Notes: generated by a model not told the origin, from the sequence alone. A stretch of 43,105 nucleotides of DNA from an uncultured Eubacteriales bacterium (GCA_900314555.1 OMVQ01000054.1:1-43105); one strand, 5' to 3'. Counted from the first letter of the stretch, positions 8,097-16,890 are shown. Program-made: numbers and translations.

Positions 8097-8807
8097 ATGG
8101 CTAATAAACAGAAAATATTAATCGTAGATGATGATGCAAATATAGCAGAGCTTATTTCTCTATATTTAACAAAAGAATGTTTTGAAACTAAGATTGTAGA
8201 AGATGGTGAAGAAGCACTTAAGGAATTTCAGACCTTTAATCCCGACCTTATCTTATTAGATCTGATGTTACCGGGAATTGACGGATATGAGGTATGTCGT
8301 GAAATCAGAAAGACTTCTTCTACACCGATTATTATGTTATCTGCCAAAGGCGAAATATTTGATAAGGTATTAGGTCTTGAATTAGGTGCAGATGATTATA
8401 TGATTAAACCATTTGACTCTAAGGAATTGGTTGCGCGTGTTAAAGCGGTTCTTAGAAGATATAAAGTCCCAACTGCCGCACCTGCTAATATTGCGCCACA
8501 GTCTGAATATGTAGAATACCCTGATTTACTTATCAATCTTACGAATTATTCAGTCACATATAAGGGTAAAAATATTGATATGCCGCCTAAGGAATTAGAA
8601 TTATTATATTTCTTAGCTTCATCACCTAATCAGGTGTTTACAAGAGAACAGCTCTTAGACCATATCTGGGGCTATGAATATCTCGGTGATACCAGAACCG
8701 TTGACGTTCATATCAAGAGAATTCGTGAAAAGATAAGTGACAGCGATACCTGGGCGTTATCTACAGTATGGGGTATCGGCTATAAATTCGAGACCAAAAC
8801 TAATTAA
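8097..8807 (+). CDS. OmpR/PhoB-family response regulator
   Basis: 236 residues. The receiver domain (1-120) has the acidic pocket IVDDD, phosphoacceptor D55 in LLDLMLPG and the conserved lysine in MIKPFD. The C-terminal winged helix (about 140-234) has GYKFE at its end and the recognition region TRTVDVHIKRIREKI. The open frame continues upstream to 8022, but those 25 codons lie inside the hairpin repeat. ATG 8097 has GAGG 7 nt upstream and begins the receiver fold directly. It is paired with the histidine kinase 146 bp downstream. The regulon is unknown. Confidence 0.92.
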   Translation: MANKQKILIVDDDANIAELISLYLTKECFETKIVEDGEEALKEFQTFNPDLILLDLMLPGIDGYEVCREIRKTSSTPIIMLSAKGEIFDKVLGLELGADDYMIKPFDSKELVARVKAVLRRYKVPTAAPANIAPQSEYVEYPDLLINLTNYSVTYKGKNIDMPPKELELLYFLASSPNQVFTREQLLDHIWGYEYLGDTRTVDVHIKRIREKISDSDTWALSTVWGIGYKFETKTN

Positions 8808-8928
8808 AATATGTTGTGATATTTAGTTTAGACTAACTATACAATCTGAAATATGTTGTGATATTTTTTAGACTGACTATACAATCTGAAATATGTTGTA
8901 ATATTTAGTTTAGACTGATTATACAACT
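8807..8928 (+). repeat. Three tandem 40-42-bp repeats between regulator and kinase genes
   Basis: Units at 8807-8848, 8849-8888 and 8889-8928 each read AAATATGTTGTRATATTT, then TTTAGACT, then a TATACAAT-like end. In each unit TTGTRA and TATACA are separated by 16 or 18 nt, so each unit also resembles a weak promoter. Each is an imperfect palindrome (TTGT...ACAA). Possible roles are tandem regulator sites or tandem promoters for the kinase gene. Confidence 0.75.
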
Positions 8929-8953
8929 TATAGAATGGAGATTTTTAACTCAG

Positions 8954-10369
8954 ATGAAACATTCAGTTTACTACAAATTTCTTCTTGGCTATATCCTGTT
9001 TGGACTTATAAGCATTTTAGTAATCAATATGCTTTCTACACGCCGCGTTACCCAGACAGTAACGGCTGATGCTGCCCAGAGTGTATATGACAAAGGAAAT
9101 GTTATTTTAAACCGTTATTTTAACAACGACTTTTCAAGTCTCACAACTAATCCGGAAATTGCTAAAGATTTGCAAAATGCATCAGCACTTCTAAACTGTC
9201 GTCTCTGGATTACTGATACGAATGGCAGAATTGTGTATGATACAAATAACATCAAAATCAATGAAGTTATTTCCGACTTCGATATTACCGATTTCGGTAA
9301 TAAATATTATATGGTCGGTGATTTCTATGGTAACTTTGACAATGAGACTCTTTCTGTTGCAATTCCGATAGTCGGTAATTTCAAAACTGAAGGCTATATG
9401 ATATTTCATCGTGGAACTGATATAATTAAAGAACGTACTAATGAAGTGCTTAAAACCATTTACTGGACTTTCTTCATTGTATATGATTTGTCATTGATAA
9501 TTCTTCTGATATTTACTTTCGTGGTATATATTCCTCTTAGAAAAATCAGCCACGCTTCTAAAGAATTTGCAAAAGGCAATTTGACCTACGAGGGACTTGC
9601 TTCATTTACAAATGAGGACGAAATCGGTAATCTCGGTATGTCCCTTAATTATATGGCAAGGAAACTCAATTCGCTTGAAGAGGACCAGAAGAAATTCATC
9701 GGTAACGTATCGCACGACTTCCGTTCTCCTCTTACCTCTATAAAAGGTTATGTCGAAGCAATGAAAGATGGAACGATTCCTCCTGAGATGCAGGGAAAAT
9801 ATCTTGATATCGTATTATTTGAAACAGAACGACTTACTAAATTAACCAAGAGTCTGCTTACTTTAAATGCATGGGATAATAAATCTAACCGTCTTGACTT
9901 AACAGAATTTAATCTGTACGAGATGATTAAACCGATAATTAACAGTTTCGAGGGCAAATGCGAGAAGAAACATATTACAATCGACTTAATCCTTGGCTCA
10001 AAAGACTATTATGTATCTGCTGACCGCGGCAAAATCGAACAGGTTATATATAATCTTTTAGACAATGCCATAAAGTTCAGCCACAATGACAGTTCAATCC
10101 AATTAGACATACATGATAAAAATGATAAGATTTTCATATCGGTTAAAGATACCGGAATCGGTATTCCAAAGGAAAGTATTTCTAAGATATGGGACCGTTT
10201 CTACAAAACGGACCTATCAAGAGGTAAAGATAAGACAGGTACGGGACTTGGATTATCGATAACCAAAGAAATAATTAATGCACATGATGAGAATATTAAT
10301 GTTATAAGTACAGAGGGCGTTGGTACAGAATTCATATTCACGTTAAAGAAAGTAAAAGCCCCTAAATAA
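8954..10369 (+). CDS. Membrane sensor histidine kinase
   Basis: 471 residues. Transmembrane helix 1 spans about 8-28, an extracellular sensor domain about 30-165 and helix 2 about 170-193. A HAMP domain follows, then HisKA with the phosphoacceptor H254 in NVSHDFRSPLTSIKGY. The HATPase domain has the N box (NLLDNAIKFS), G1 (DTGIGIP), F box (DRFYKTD) and G2 (GTGLGLSI). All catalytic boxes are intact, so it should autophosphorylate and pass phosphate to the preceding regulator. The sensor domain gives no ligand clue. The nearest GGAG is 13 nt before the ATG, so initiation may be weak. Its stop is 1 nt from the stop of the convergent GNAT gene. Confidence 0.92.
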   Translation: MKHSVYYKFLLGYILFGLISILVINMLSTRRVTQTVTADAAQSVYDKGNVILNRYFNNDFSSLTTNPEIAKDLQNASALLNCRLWITDTNGRIVYDTNNIKINEVISDFDITDFGNKYYMVGDFYGNFDNETLSVAIPIVGNFKTEGYMIFHRGTDIIKERTNEVLKTIYWTFFIVYDLSLIILLIFTFVVYIPLRKISHASKEFAKGNLTYEGLASFTNEDEIGNLGMSLNYMARKLNSLEEDQKKFIGNVSHDFRSPLTSIKGYVEAMKDGTIPPEMQGKYLDIVLFETERLTKLTKSLLTLNAWDNKSNRLDLTEFNLYEMIKPIINSFEGKCEKKHITIDLILGSKDYYVSADRGKIEQVIYNLLDNAIKFSHNDSSIQLDIHDKNDKIFISVKDTGIGIPKESISKIWDRFYKTDLSRGKDKTGTGLGLSITKEIINAHDENINVISTEGVGTEFIFTLKKVKAPK

Positions 10370-10370
10370 A

Positions 10371-10853
10371 TTAAAGTCTCTTCAGATAGAAACTGTTCAT
10401 TGTACTGTGAACTACCTGTTGAGGCTTTTTAATTTGCTTAAAGCCCATCTTCTCATATAATTTTAAAGCTACCGAAAGATTAGTATGTGTTTCAAGGTAG
10501 ATATTTTGGTAGCCTGCTGACCTTGCCCAATCCTCAGCAATTTTTAACAATTCTTTCCCATAGCCTTTTCCTTTAACAGAATCAACCAGATAAAGTTTTT
10601 GAAGTTCGGCACAATTTTCAATTCCATCAAATTCTGCAATTCCAACACCACCGATAATCTGTCCTGCTGTATCAAGTGCAACATAATAAATGCGTTTTGA
10701 TGGATTATTATTATAAAAATCACTAAGATGATTCAATTCAGGATCAAAATATACTGTTCCGGGAATATCTAAATGAAACTTTTCCAAATTCGTACGAACA
10801 ATTTTGGCAATATATTTATCATCTGCGGGTTCTATTTTTCTGTAATTTAGCAT
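10371..10853 (-). CDS. GNAT-family N-acetyltransferase
   Basis: 160 residues from ATG 10853, chosen because TTGGAGGG lies 7 nt upstream. A further 11 in-frame codons upstream overlap trmL and add nothing to the fold. Acetyl-CoA binding motif A is visible as LYLVDSVKGKGYGKELL, with the R/Q-x-x-G-x-G/A loop represented by VKGKGYGK. The C-terminal LYEKMGFKQI is the usual GNAT strand. The substrate cannot be predicted. It lies 23 nt after trmL and is probably co-transcribed. Confidence 0.85.
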   Translation of the reverse strand: MLNYRKIEPADDKYIAKIVRTNLEKFHLDIPGTVYFDPELNHLSDFYNNNPSKRIYYVALDTAGQIIGGVGIAEFDGIENCAELQKLYLVDSVKGKGYGKELLKIAEDWARSAGYQNIYLETHTNLSVALKLYEKMGFKQIKKPQQVVHSTMNSFYLKRL

Positions 10854-10876
10854 AGTTGTACCCTCCAAAAGTTTAC

Positions 10877-11371
10877 CTATTTCCACGTTAACCGGTGTAA
10901 TTCTCCCTCGGACTGCATACCTTTGAAGTCCTGCTGTCTTAGTGCTTCAAATAACACAATTGCAACTGAATTAGCAAGATTAAGCGAACGTATATCAGGA
11001 TTCATCGGTATTCTTACGCAGGTTTCAGGATTATCTACAAGAATCTCCTCCGGAATACCTGCACTTTCTTTACCAAACATAATATAACAGTCGTCCTCAT
11101 AATTCACATCTGTATATCTGTGTTTAGCCTTAGTTGTTGCCATATATATTTTCGCACCCGGGTTTCTGTTAAGAAAATCTTCGTATCCGTCATACTCTAT
11201 GACATCTAATTTATCCCAGTAATCCATTCCTGCTCTTTTAACAGCTTTCTCCGTTATCTGAAATCCCATAGGACCGATAAGATGAAGTCTTGTCCCTGTA
11301 GCTACACATGTTCTTCCTATATTTCCGGTATTCTGTGGAATTTCCGGCTCAAATAATACTATATTTAACAT
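10877..11371 (-). CDS. trmL: tRNA (cytidine(34)-2'-O)-methyltransferase TrmL
   Basis: 164 residues, a single SPOUT domain typical of TrmL/YibK. SAM-binding trefoil-knot motifs are visible: EPEIPQNTGNIGRTC at the N-terminus, IMFGKESAGIPEEIL, and RIPMNPDIRSLNLANSVAI at the knot. TrmL methylates the wobble nucleotide of tRNA-Leu isoacceptors in the cytoplasm. Start ATG 11371 has AGAGG 6 nt upstream. Confidence 0.93.
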   Translation of the reverse strand: MLNIVLFEPEIPQNTGNIGRTCVATGTRLHLIGPMGFQITEKAVKRAGMDYWDKLDVIEYDGYEDFLNRNPGAKIYMATTKAKHRYTDVNYEDDCYIMFGKESAGIPEEILVDNPETCVRIPMNPDIRSLNLANSVAIVLFEALRQQDFKGMQSEGELHRLTWK

Positions 11372-11397
11372 AATTCCTCTTTTCTTAATACTAATAT

Positions 11398-11436
11398 GGT
11401 GTCAAAAGTTGCTGCACATTTCAAGCTTTTGACACC
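11398..11436 (-). terminator. Inverted repeat, possible terminator after aminotransferase gene
   Basis: An 11-bp perfect stem, GGTGTCAAAAG (11398-11408) with CTTTTGACACC (11426-11436) and a 17-nt loop. It lies between the aminotransferase stop and the trmL start. There is no clear U tract, so it could equally be an mRNA processing or stability hairpin. Confidence 0.4.
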
Positions 11437-11491
11437 TTATCTTAATTTTAATTAATTCTGCTATTTCTTCTTAATGCCATTTCTTTGCTTG

Positions 11492-12667
11492 CTATTTCTT
11501 ATCTGCATCAAGCCGGCTTATGAAGTCTTTTAATCTTCCTAATGCCTCTTTCAGATCTTCTAATGAATATGCATACGAGATTCTAAGGAAGCCCTCGCCA
11601 CAATCACCGAATGCTGTTCCCGGAACTACTGCAACTTTCTCCTCCTGAAGCAGACGGTTTGCAAATTCATCTGAAGTCATACCGAATCTCTTGATACTTG
11701 GGAACATATAAAATGCACCAAATGGTTCGAAACAATCTAAGCCCATCTCCTTAAATGCATTTAATAGAAATCTACGTCTCTGATTGTAAGATTCACGCAT
11801 TTTATCAATATCCCTGTCACCATTTCTTAATGCTTCTACTGCTGCATACTGGCTGTTTGTAGGGGCACACATAATTGCGAACTGATGTATCTTAATCATC
11901 TGTTTGAGTATTTCTGCAGGGCCTACAGCATAGCCTAATCTCCAGCCTGTCATTGCGTATGCCTTAGAGAAACCATTTATTACAATTGTTCTCTCTTTCA
12001 TTCCCGGTATACATGCAATTGAGATATGTTTTTCGCCATTATATGTTAATTCAGAATATATTTCATCAGAAACAACAAATATATCCTTTTCGATACATAC
12101 CTTAGCTATTTCTTCTAAGTCACTCTTCTCCATAATTGCACCTGTCGGATTATTAGGGAATGGGAGTATGAGAATCTTAGTCTTGTCTGTGATTTTCTCT
12201 AACAATTCATCCTTAGTAAGTCTGAATTGGTTCTCTTCCTTTAATTCAATAATAACAGGCTTACCATATGCAAGTGTTACGCATGGAACATATGATACAT
12301 AACTTGGCTGTGGAATTAACACTTCGTCACCCGGATTAATCATTGCACGGATTGCAAGGTCAATTGCTTCACTTCCGCCAACTGTTACTATTACATCTTT
12401 ATTATAATCATAGTCTAAATCTAATTTACGTTTAAGATAATTGCAAATCTCTATCTTTAATTCTTTTAATCCTGCATTAGAAGTGTAAAAAGTTCTGCCT
12501 TTCTCAAGGGAATAGATTCCCTCTTCTCTTATATGCCATGGTGTATCGAAATCAGGTTCTCCGACACCAAGTGATATAGCATCTTTCATTTCACTTACTA
12601 CATCAAAGAATTTTCTTATTCCTGATGGCTGGATATCTACTACAACGTCTGATAATGGATTTCTCAT
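11492..12667 (-). CDS. PLP-dependent class I/II aminotransferase
   Basis: 391 residues with the fold-type I signature: SLGVGEPDFDTP at the N-terminus, PNNPTGAIM (N173 region), VVSDEIYSEL (D201 contacting the PLP nitrogen), GFSKAYAMTGWRLGY with Schiff-base lysine K235, and a C-terminal FLRISYAYS holding the carboxylate-binding arginine. It resembles the aspartate/aromatic aminotransferase group (PatA/AraT-like). The exact amino acid cannot be read. Its ATG overlaps the stop of the Lrp-type regulator by ATGA, so translation is coupled, and local regulation by that protein is likely. Confidence 0.9.
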   Translation of the reverse strand: MRNPLSDVVVDIQPSGIRKFFDVVSEMKDAISLGVGEPDFDTPWHIREEGIYSLEKGRTFYTSNAGLKELKIEICNYLKRKLDLDYDYNKDVIVTVGGSEAIDLAIRAMINPGDEVLIPQPSYVSYVPCVTLAYGKPVIIELKEENQFRLTKDELLEKITDKTKILILPFPNNPTGAIMEKSDLEEIAKVCIEKDIFVVSDEIYSELTYNGEKHISIACIPGMKERTIVINGFSKAYAMTGWRLGYAVGPAEILKQMIKIHQFAIMCAPTNSQYAAVEALRNGDRDIDKMRESYNQRRRFLLNAFKEMGLDCFEPFGAFYMFPSIKRFGMTSDEFANRLLQEEKVAVVPGTAFGDCGEGFLRISYAYSLEDLKEALGRLKDFISRLDADKK

Positions 12668-13146
12668 GGTGTAACCAACATCCTTTCATCTTTATTATTA
12701 CTAACCAATACTGTTCCATGGTCTTTATATTTCTTAAGGATAAAATGTGTGGCTGTTCCACGAATTGCCTCAAGTGGTGCAAGTCTCTCAGTAACAAACT
12801 GTGCAACCTCTTTCATAGTCTTTTCTTCGATTATTACGGTAAAATCAAAGCCGCCTGACATAAGATATACAGCTCTTACTTCGCTGTAATTATACATTCT
12901 TTCAGCTATCTTATCAAAGCCTAAACCTCTCTGTGGTGTAACCTGTACTTCTATAAGTGCCGTAACCTTTTCTTCACTTGTAGAATCCCAGTTAATAAGT
13001 GTGTGATAACCACAGATGATTTTCTCTTTCTCCATTTCTGCAATTTCATTTGCTAATTCTATTTCACTGATATCTAACATTACTGCTAAATCTTTCAAAT
13101 CAATTCTGGCATTTTTCTCGATTGCCTCTAATATTTTTTCTCTCAT
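12664..13146 (-). CDS. Lrp/AsnC-family transcriptional regulator
   Basis: 160 residues from ATG 13146, which has AAGGAG 9-10 nt upstream. An upstream in-frame extension of 15 codons is rejected. The N-terminal helix-turn-helix (KILEAIEKNARIDLKDLAVML) is followed by the ligand-sensing RAM domain (about 65-150) containing GGFDFTVIIEEKTMKEVAQF. Lrp-type proteins bind amino acids and form octamers. The 4-nt overlap with the aminotransferase gene suggests that it senses an amino acid related to that enzyme. Confidence 0.9.
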   Translation of the reverse strand: MREKILEAIEKNARIDLKDLAVMLDISEIELANEIAEMEKEKIICGYHTLINWDSTSEEKVTALIEVQVTPQRGLGFDKIAERMYNYSEVRAVYLMSGGFDFTVIIEEKTMKEVAQFVTERLAPLEAIRGTATHFILKKYKDHGTVLVSNNKDERMLVTP

Positions 13147-13194
13147 TTCAGGACTCTCCTTTATTCTCAGTTTCCAACAACAAATTGTCATTCA

Positions 13195-14190
13195 TTATTT
13201 CGTTAAAAATATCTCTAATTCATCTCTCTTAGGAGGCTCAATATATCTTCTATCCTCATTTTTAAGGATTACTTTATCATTATCGTTCGTGAGCCTTCCA
13301 ATAATTCGGGCATCTGTTCCTTGGTGTCTGAGTTCCCTTACCAGTGTTTCTCCATCTTCCGTAACCATCAGCATTGCGCCATTAGACATAAGCTTGTACG
13401 GATTAATCCCGTATGGTTCGCATATTTCTATCGTTTCCTGTCGTATATCAATATCGTCCATCATTACTTCTACGCCTTTTTGAGTCTTTGCGGCAAGCTG
13501 CCATAGTCCTAAATAGATTCCACCACGACTTAAATCGTGCATAACCCTGACACCAAGGCTTCCCGCGACTGCTGCCTCACTTCGTACGTCTAAATATTTC
13601 TCCATATCAAGTGCTTTTTTAAGATAGCTTACCTGAAATTTTTCTTTTAACTCATTATATTTCTCTTTCGCAAGTGCAACTGTTCCGGACATACCAATCT
13701 GTTTAGTTAATACAATGTCATAGTCCTCTTTAACCCATTCACTTGCATCAATATATGTATCATAGATATAATGTCCAAGCACCGTAAATGTCACAACAGG
13801 ACTTTTAACTGCTCTTGTAACCTCAGTATTGCCGCCTGTAATATGAATATTTGCTTCCAATGCAATCTTAGCAATATATCTTGTTAATTCCTTTAATTCT
13901 GATTCTAATCTCTTCTCAGGTATAATCACATCTACGTTCATTGTCGCAGGCACTCCGCCCTCAGCACATACATTAGCCATAGCTGCATATATTGCTCTCT
14001 TGCAATCAAAGTAAAGATTATCTTCACTAAGCATTAAGCCTGCCACACATGATGCCATAACAGTTCCGTCTTTAGAAACTGCTGCATCATTTCCGACATT
14101 TGCAAATGTATACATATCATCACTTTTGTATTTAATTGTTTTTAATACTGAACGTTTCAGAACAGATTCAGATAACTTTCCTGCTTTCAT
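13195..14190 (-). CDS. AIR-synthase-related protein (HypE/ThiL/PurM superfamily)
   Basis: 331 residues from ATG 14190. The open frame extends to 14448, but that part is a shadow of the Pro/Thr/Gln-rich end of the VanW gene. The N-terminal ATP-binding half has VGNDAAVSKDGTVMASC and the middle carries HITGGNTEVT, matching the GG(N/D)T block of AIRS proteins. The C-terminal half has HDLSRGGIYLGLWQLA. Relatives phosphorylate or dehydrate substrates with ATP (PurM, ThiL, HypE, SelD). No Sec/Cys motif of SelD and no HypE C-terminal PRIC tail is visible and no hydrogenase genes are nearby, so the substrate is unknown. Confidence 0.8.
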   Translation of the reverse strand: MKAGKLSESVLKRSVLKTIKYKSDDMYTFANVGNDAAVSKDGTVMASCVAGLMLSEDNLYFDCKRAIYAAMANVCAEGGVPATMNVDVIIPEKRLESELKELTRYIAKIALEANIHITGGNTEVTRAVKSPVVTFTVLGHYIYDTYIDASEWVKEDYDIVLTKQIGMSGTVALAKEKYNELKEKFQVSYLKKALDMEKYLDVRSEAAVAGSLGVRVMHDLSRGGIYLGLWQLAAKTQKGVEVMMDDIDIRQETIEICEPYGINPYKLMSNGAMLMVTEDGETLVRELRHQGTDARIIGRLTNDNDKVILKNEDRRYIEPPKRDELEIFLTK

Positions 14191-14228
14191 ATGATATACC
14201 TGTACCTTTAATTTATTATGTATATAAT

Positions 14229-14259
14229 TTAATTCGGGTGTAAAAAACACCCGAATTAA
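14229..14259. terminator. 13-bp perfect stem-loop between VanW and AIR-like genes
   Basis: TTAATTCGGGTGT (14229-14241), loop AAAAA, ACACCCGAATTAA (14247-14259). It is the only strong hairpin after the VanW stop, so a terminator is likely. A real U tract after the stem is missing on both strands, so partial read-through is possible. Confidence 0.55.
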
Positions 14260-14302
14260 TACTAATCTGATTATTATTTTGTGCCATGCACTCCCTAATT
14301 CC

Positions 14303-15958
14303 CTACTGTGCTGCTGTATCCGATGCTGCCGGTGTCTGTGCCGGTGCATCTGTTCCTCCACCTGCATTAGCATTATCACCTGAAGTCTGATTACCACCTG
14401 CCGGCTGCTGGCTTGAACCTGTATTTGAAGAATTATTATTCTGTCCATTTGTCTGGCTGCCTGATGTATTATCCTGTGCTGGTGTCTGATCTGTTGCCGC
14501 TGGTGTCTGTGCTGGTGTCTGGTCTGTTGCCGGTGTCTCTGGTGTGGCTGCCGGAGTCTCTGGCTGTGCTGCTGCGCCAGTACCTACTGTTACATATGTA
14601 GGTGAAGCTGCATATGAACTCTTGTTAACTACTTCTTCACTCTGAAGTACACCATCTACATATACCTTCTTCCAGAGTCTTGCAGTATATCCTGTATGTC
14701 CGCTGCTTGTTACCGCTCTGTATCCCGCTGGCTTAGAAGCATCCTGTTTAACTACCTGTGATGATGGAATAGTTGAAAGAGTTTCACTTACATATTCCAC
14801 CTTTCTGTTAGCTGGTCTGGTCTCTTCACCATAGATATTAAATGTCAATCTTCCTGAAGCATCATAGATTCCCTCAATATATATAGGTGTATCTGTATTA
14901 TTCTTAATCTTCAAATCTTTCCATGTTCCTGCTAATGCTGCATCCATAGATAATGGAACATAACCTACGCTCATTGAATGGTTATATCTCTCAACTACTT
15001 CTAACTCAGCTAAAAGCACTGCATTATAAAGTGTTGTTGAAACCTGACATATTCCTCCGCCAAGACTGTCCTCAACCTTACCATTTACATATGTACCTGC
15101 TGCTTTCCAGCCATTATCTGCTGTCCATGGTTCTAAGAATGAGTTTACTGACATTGTCTCGCCCTGACATAATGTTATTCCATTAAGAAGTTTCATACCA
15201 TTTCTCATATTCTCATTTCTGTTGTAATTACTGCTTCCTGTTGAGAACTTAGTTGAGAAAGTTCCAAGTAAATCCTTAACTCTTTCACAATCTGCTGCTG
15301 TCGCTACTGGTTTATCATCTACAACTGTAAGGGTAAAATCAGCATCGCTCTTATTCCATTCTTCTAAGAGAAATTTATGTAATGCACTAACTGATGTATC
15401 CATATCAATCATTCGTCCGGTTGATTCCTGAGAAATCGAAAACGATGAACCTGTTCTTGTTAACTGTGCATTTACATGAGGAATGTTATACTGACCACAT
15501 TTCTCATTAATTGTATTAGTCATAACCTCATCATTTACATCTACCTCAAATTCGTACTTGAGTCCATTATGTTCAATGTCTTTTGCCTCTTCGTATCTCT
15601 TAATTACATTTCCCTCGATACAATGTGAAGCAGCATCTTTAACGATATCTGTATTCTTCCAGTAATATCCTAATTCTCCTGCTGTAACCTGAACTTTATT
15701 ACCATCTACATCTAATGTTATTACCTTAGATGTAAAACCGTTAATGTACTCATTTGCCTTATTCATGGCTTCTTCTTCTGTCATACCGCTTACATCAATA
15801 TCACCAATAGTTATACCTTTAGTTATTCCCTTGGTTACCGGTGTATCATCGGCATATACATTAACTCCAAATAAAGCAACAAGCATAACGCATAATATCG
15901 CAGCTACTCCTAATAAAGCTTTATTTTTGTTAATCTCAATTCCCATCTTAATACCCAT
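14303..15958 (-). CDS. VanW-family secreted/anchored protein
   Basis: 551 residues. A transmembrane or signal segment (about 13-35) is followed by a peptidoglycan-binding-like domain seen before VanW in YoaR-type proteins. The VanW domain itself (about 235-385) has MRNGMKLLNGITLCQGETMS, GGGICQVSTTLYNAVLLAEL and NHSMSVGYVP. After about residue 470 the chain is low-complexity, rich in Pro, Thr, Gln, Asn, Gly and Ala, probably wall-spanning. VanW domains occur in glycopeptide-resistance clusters and in many surface proteins; their biochemical role is unsettled. Start ATG 15958 lacks a nearby ribosome binding site and sits 2 nt after a hairpin. ATG 15946 is the alternative. Confidence 0.88.
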   Translation of the reverse strand: MGIKMGIEINKNKALLGVAAILCVMLVALFGVNVYADDTPVTKGITKGITIGDIDVSGMTEEEAMNKANEYINGFTSKVITLDVDGNKVQVTAGELGYYWKNTDIVKDAASHCIEGNVIKRYEEAKDIEHNGLKYEFEVDVNDEVMTNTINEKCGQYNIPHVNAQLTRTGSSFSISQESTGRMIDMDTSVSALHKFLLEEWNKSDADFTLTVVDDKPVATAADCERVKDLLGTFSTKFSTGSSNYNRNENMRNGMKLLNGITLCQGETMSVNSFLEPWTADNGWKAAGTYVNGKVEDSLGGGICQVSTTLYNAVLLAELEVVERYNHSMSVGYVPLSMDAALAGTWKDLKIKNNTDTPIYIEGIYDASGRLTFNIYGEETRPANRKVEYVSETLSTIPSSQVVKQDASKPAGYRAVTSSGHTGYTARLWKKVYVDGVLQSEEVVNKSSYAASPTYVTVGTGAAAQPETPAATPETPATDQTPAQTPAATDQTPAQDNTSGSQTNGQNNNSSNTGSSQQPAGGNQTSGDNANAGGGTDAPAQTPAASDTAAQ

Positions 15959-15960
15959 GC

Positions 15961-16017
15961 ATATCAGATTCTTCTCTGATATCGCCCATTAATCCGGTTG
16001 AAAGCCGGGCAGCACAT
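15961..16017 (-). promoter_or_regulatory. Structured leader with possible 17-aa uORF before VanW gene
   Basis: A GAAAGGAA stretch just before position 16017 is followed by ATG 16017, opening a 17-codon frame (MCCPAFNRINGRYQRRI) that stops at 15964, 5 nt before the VanW ATG. Two hairpins lie in it: a 4-bp CCGG stem, and a perfect 8-bp ATATCAGA...TCTGATAT stem at 15961-15982 ending 2 nt before the VanW start. The spacing from AGGA to the ATG is short; GTG 16015 in another frame would give an 8-codon peptide. Translational coupling is an inference. Confidence 0.35.
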
Positions 16018-16113
16018 ATTCCTTTCTTTCAAAATATTTCTTTCAACCTGTAATATTATAACTTATTGTATTATAAAATGTTGTTTTTTAGATTCTTAAA
16101 TGGTAGTATATAC

Positions 16114-16218
16114 TTACAGAAATGGTACAATTACCGAAAGTATCATAGCAAGCACTAATATACCGATTATAATTTTTGAAAATAATTTCTTTGATTTGTT
16201 TGAGTTAAAATTAATCAT
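16114..16218 (-). CDS. 34-aa single-span membrane protein (Prli42/DUF4044-like size)
   Basis: ATG 16218 is preceded by AGAGG about 10 nt upstream and opens a 34-codon frame ending at TAA 16114. The peptide starts polar and lysine-rich (INFNSNKSKKLFSK) and continues as one hydrophobic helix (IIIGILVLAMILSVIVPFL). Firmicutes commonly encode such tiny proteins, for example the stressosome-linked Prli42 and DUF4044 proteins. The resemblance is in length and layout only, so I assign no function. It is divergent from the gene at 16279 and lies upstream of the VanW gene. Confidence 0.6.
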   Translation of the reverse strand: MINFNSNKSKKLFSKIIIGILVLAMILSVIVPFL

Positions 16219-16278
16219 ATAAATATACCTCTTTCTATATACGTTGTGCCAAATAATAATAAATGGAGTTGATAAACA

Positions 16279-16890
16279 ATGTTACCAAAGTTACCTTTTC
16301 TATATTGTTTTCTTGTATTCTGCTTCTGGCTCAGATATGAGCTTCGAAAGAGCAAATCTAAGACCGCTGATAGTAAGAATACACTTTTTGAAAATGAGGC
16401 AAGGGCAAACTTAACCCGTAAAAAGCCTCTTAGTTCACTCAATTATATCACAGTTTCTGAAAAATCAATACTATTTCTTGAAATTAATGATGATAATATT
16501 AAAAAAATACAGAAAAATTTTGTAGATTTAAGGGATAAAAAGATTGTCAACCTGTCAAATAAGTCAAATACTGAATTAAAAGCTGAATATGGACCGGCTA
16601 ACTTAACTGTACTTAGCGAATATAGTGATAACTTTATAACGCTAATCAGTTCTATTCAGAAATATGCCAAAAAGCTCAGCGAACTAGGACTCGATAATGA
16701 AGCTATTGAAGCCTTGGAATTCTCTGTCAGAAGTGGCTGTGATATGATATCAAGCTACAGACTCCTGACAGAATTATATATTAAGAATAATCAGTCAGAT
16801 AAGATAAATGCACTTTTAGAATATGCTGATAAGTTAGATTCAATCACTAAAAAACCTATATTAAACTTACTTCATTCTTCCATAGTTTAA
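16279..16890 (+). CDS. Hypothetical membrane-anchored protein with TPR-like helices
   Basis: 203 residues with GGAG 10 nt before ATG 16279. A short hydrophobic N-terminus (LPKLPFLYCFLVFCFWL) is followed by a basic stop-transfer stretch, so the bulk should be cytoplasmic. The C-terminal half (about 115-200) looks like paired alpha-helices of TPR type (AKKLSELGLDNEAIEALEFS, then YRLLTELYIKNNQSDKINAL). I do not recognise a named family. The last 24 nt overlap the 3' end of the convergent exonuclease gene. Confidence 0.7.
   Translation: MLPKLPFLYCFLVFCFWLRYELRKSKSKTADSKNTLFENEARANLTRKKPLSSLNYITVSEKSILFLEINDDNIKKIQKNFVDLRDKKIVNLSNKSNTELKAEYGPANLTVLSEYSDNFITLISSIQKYAKKLSELGLDNEAIEALEFSVRSGCDMISSYRLLTELYIKNNQSDKINALLEYADKLDSITKKPILNLLHSSIV

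Noticed and set aside
14191..14448. N-terminal extension of the AIR-synthase-like gene
   Set aside because: It overlaps the Pro/Thr/Gln-rich 3' end of the VanW gene and the stem-loop. The low-complexity His/Arg/Gln peptide is a frame shadow.
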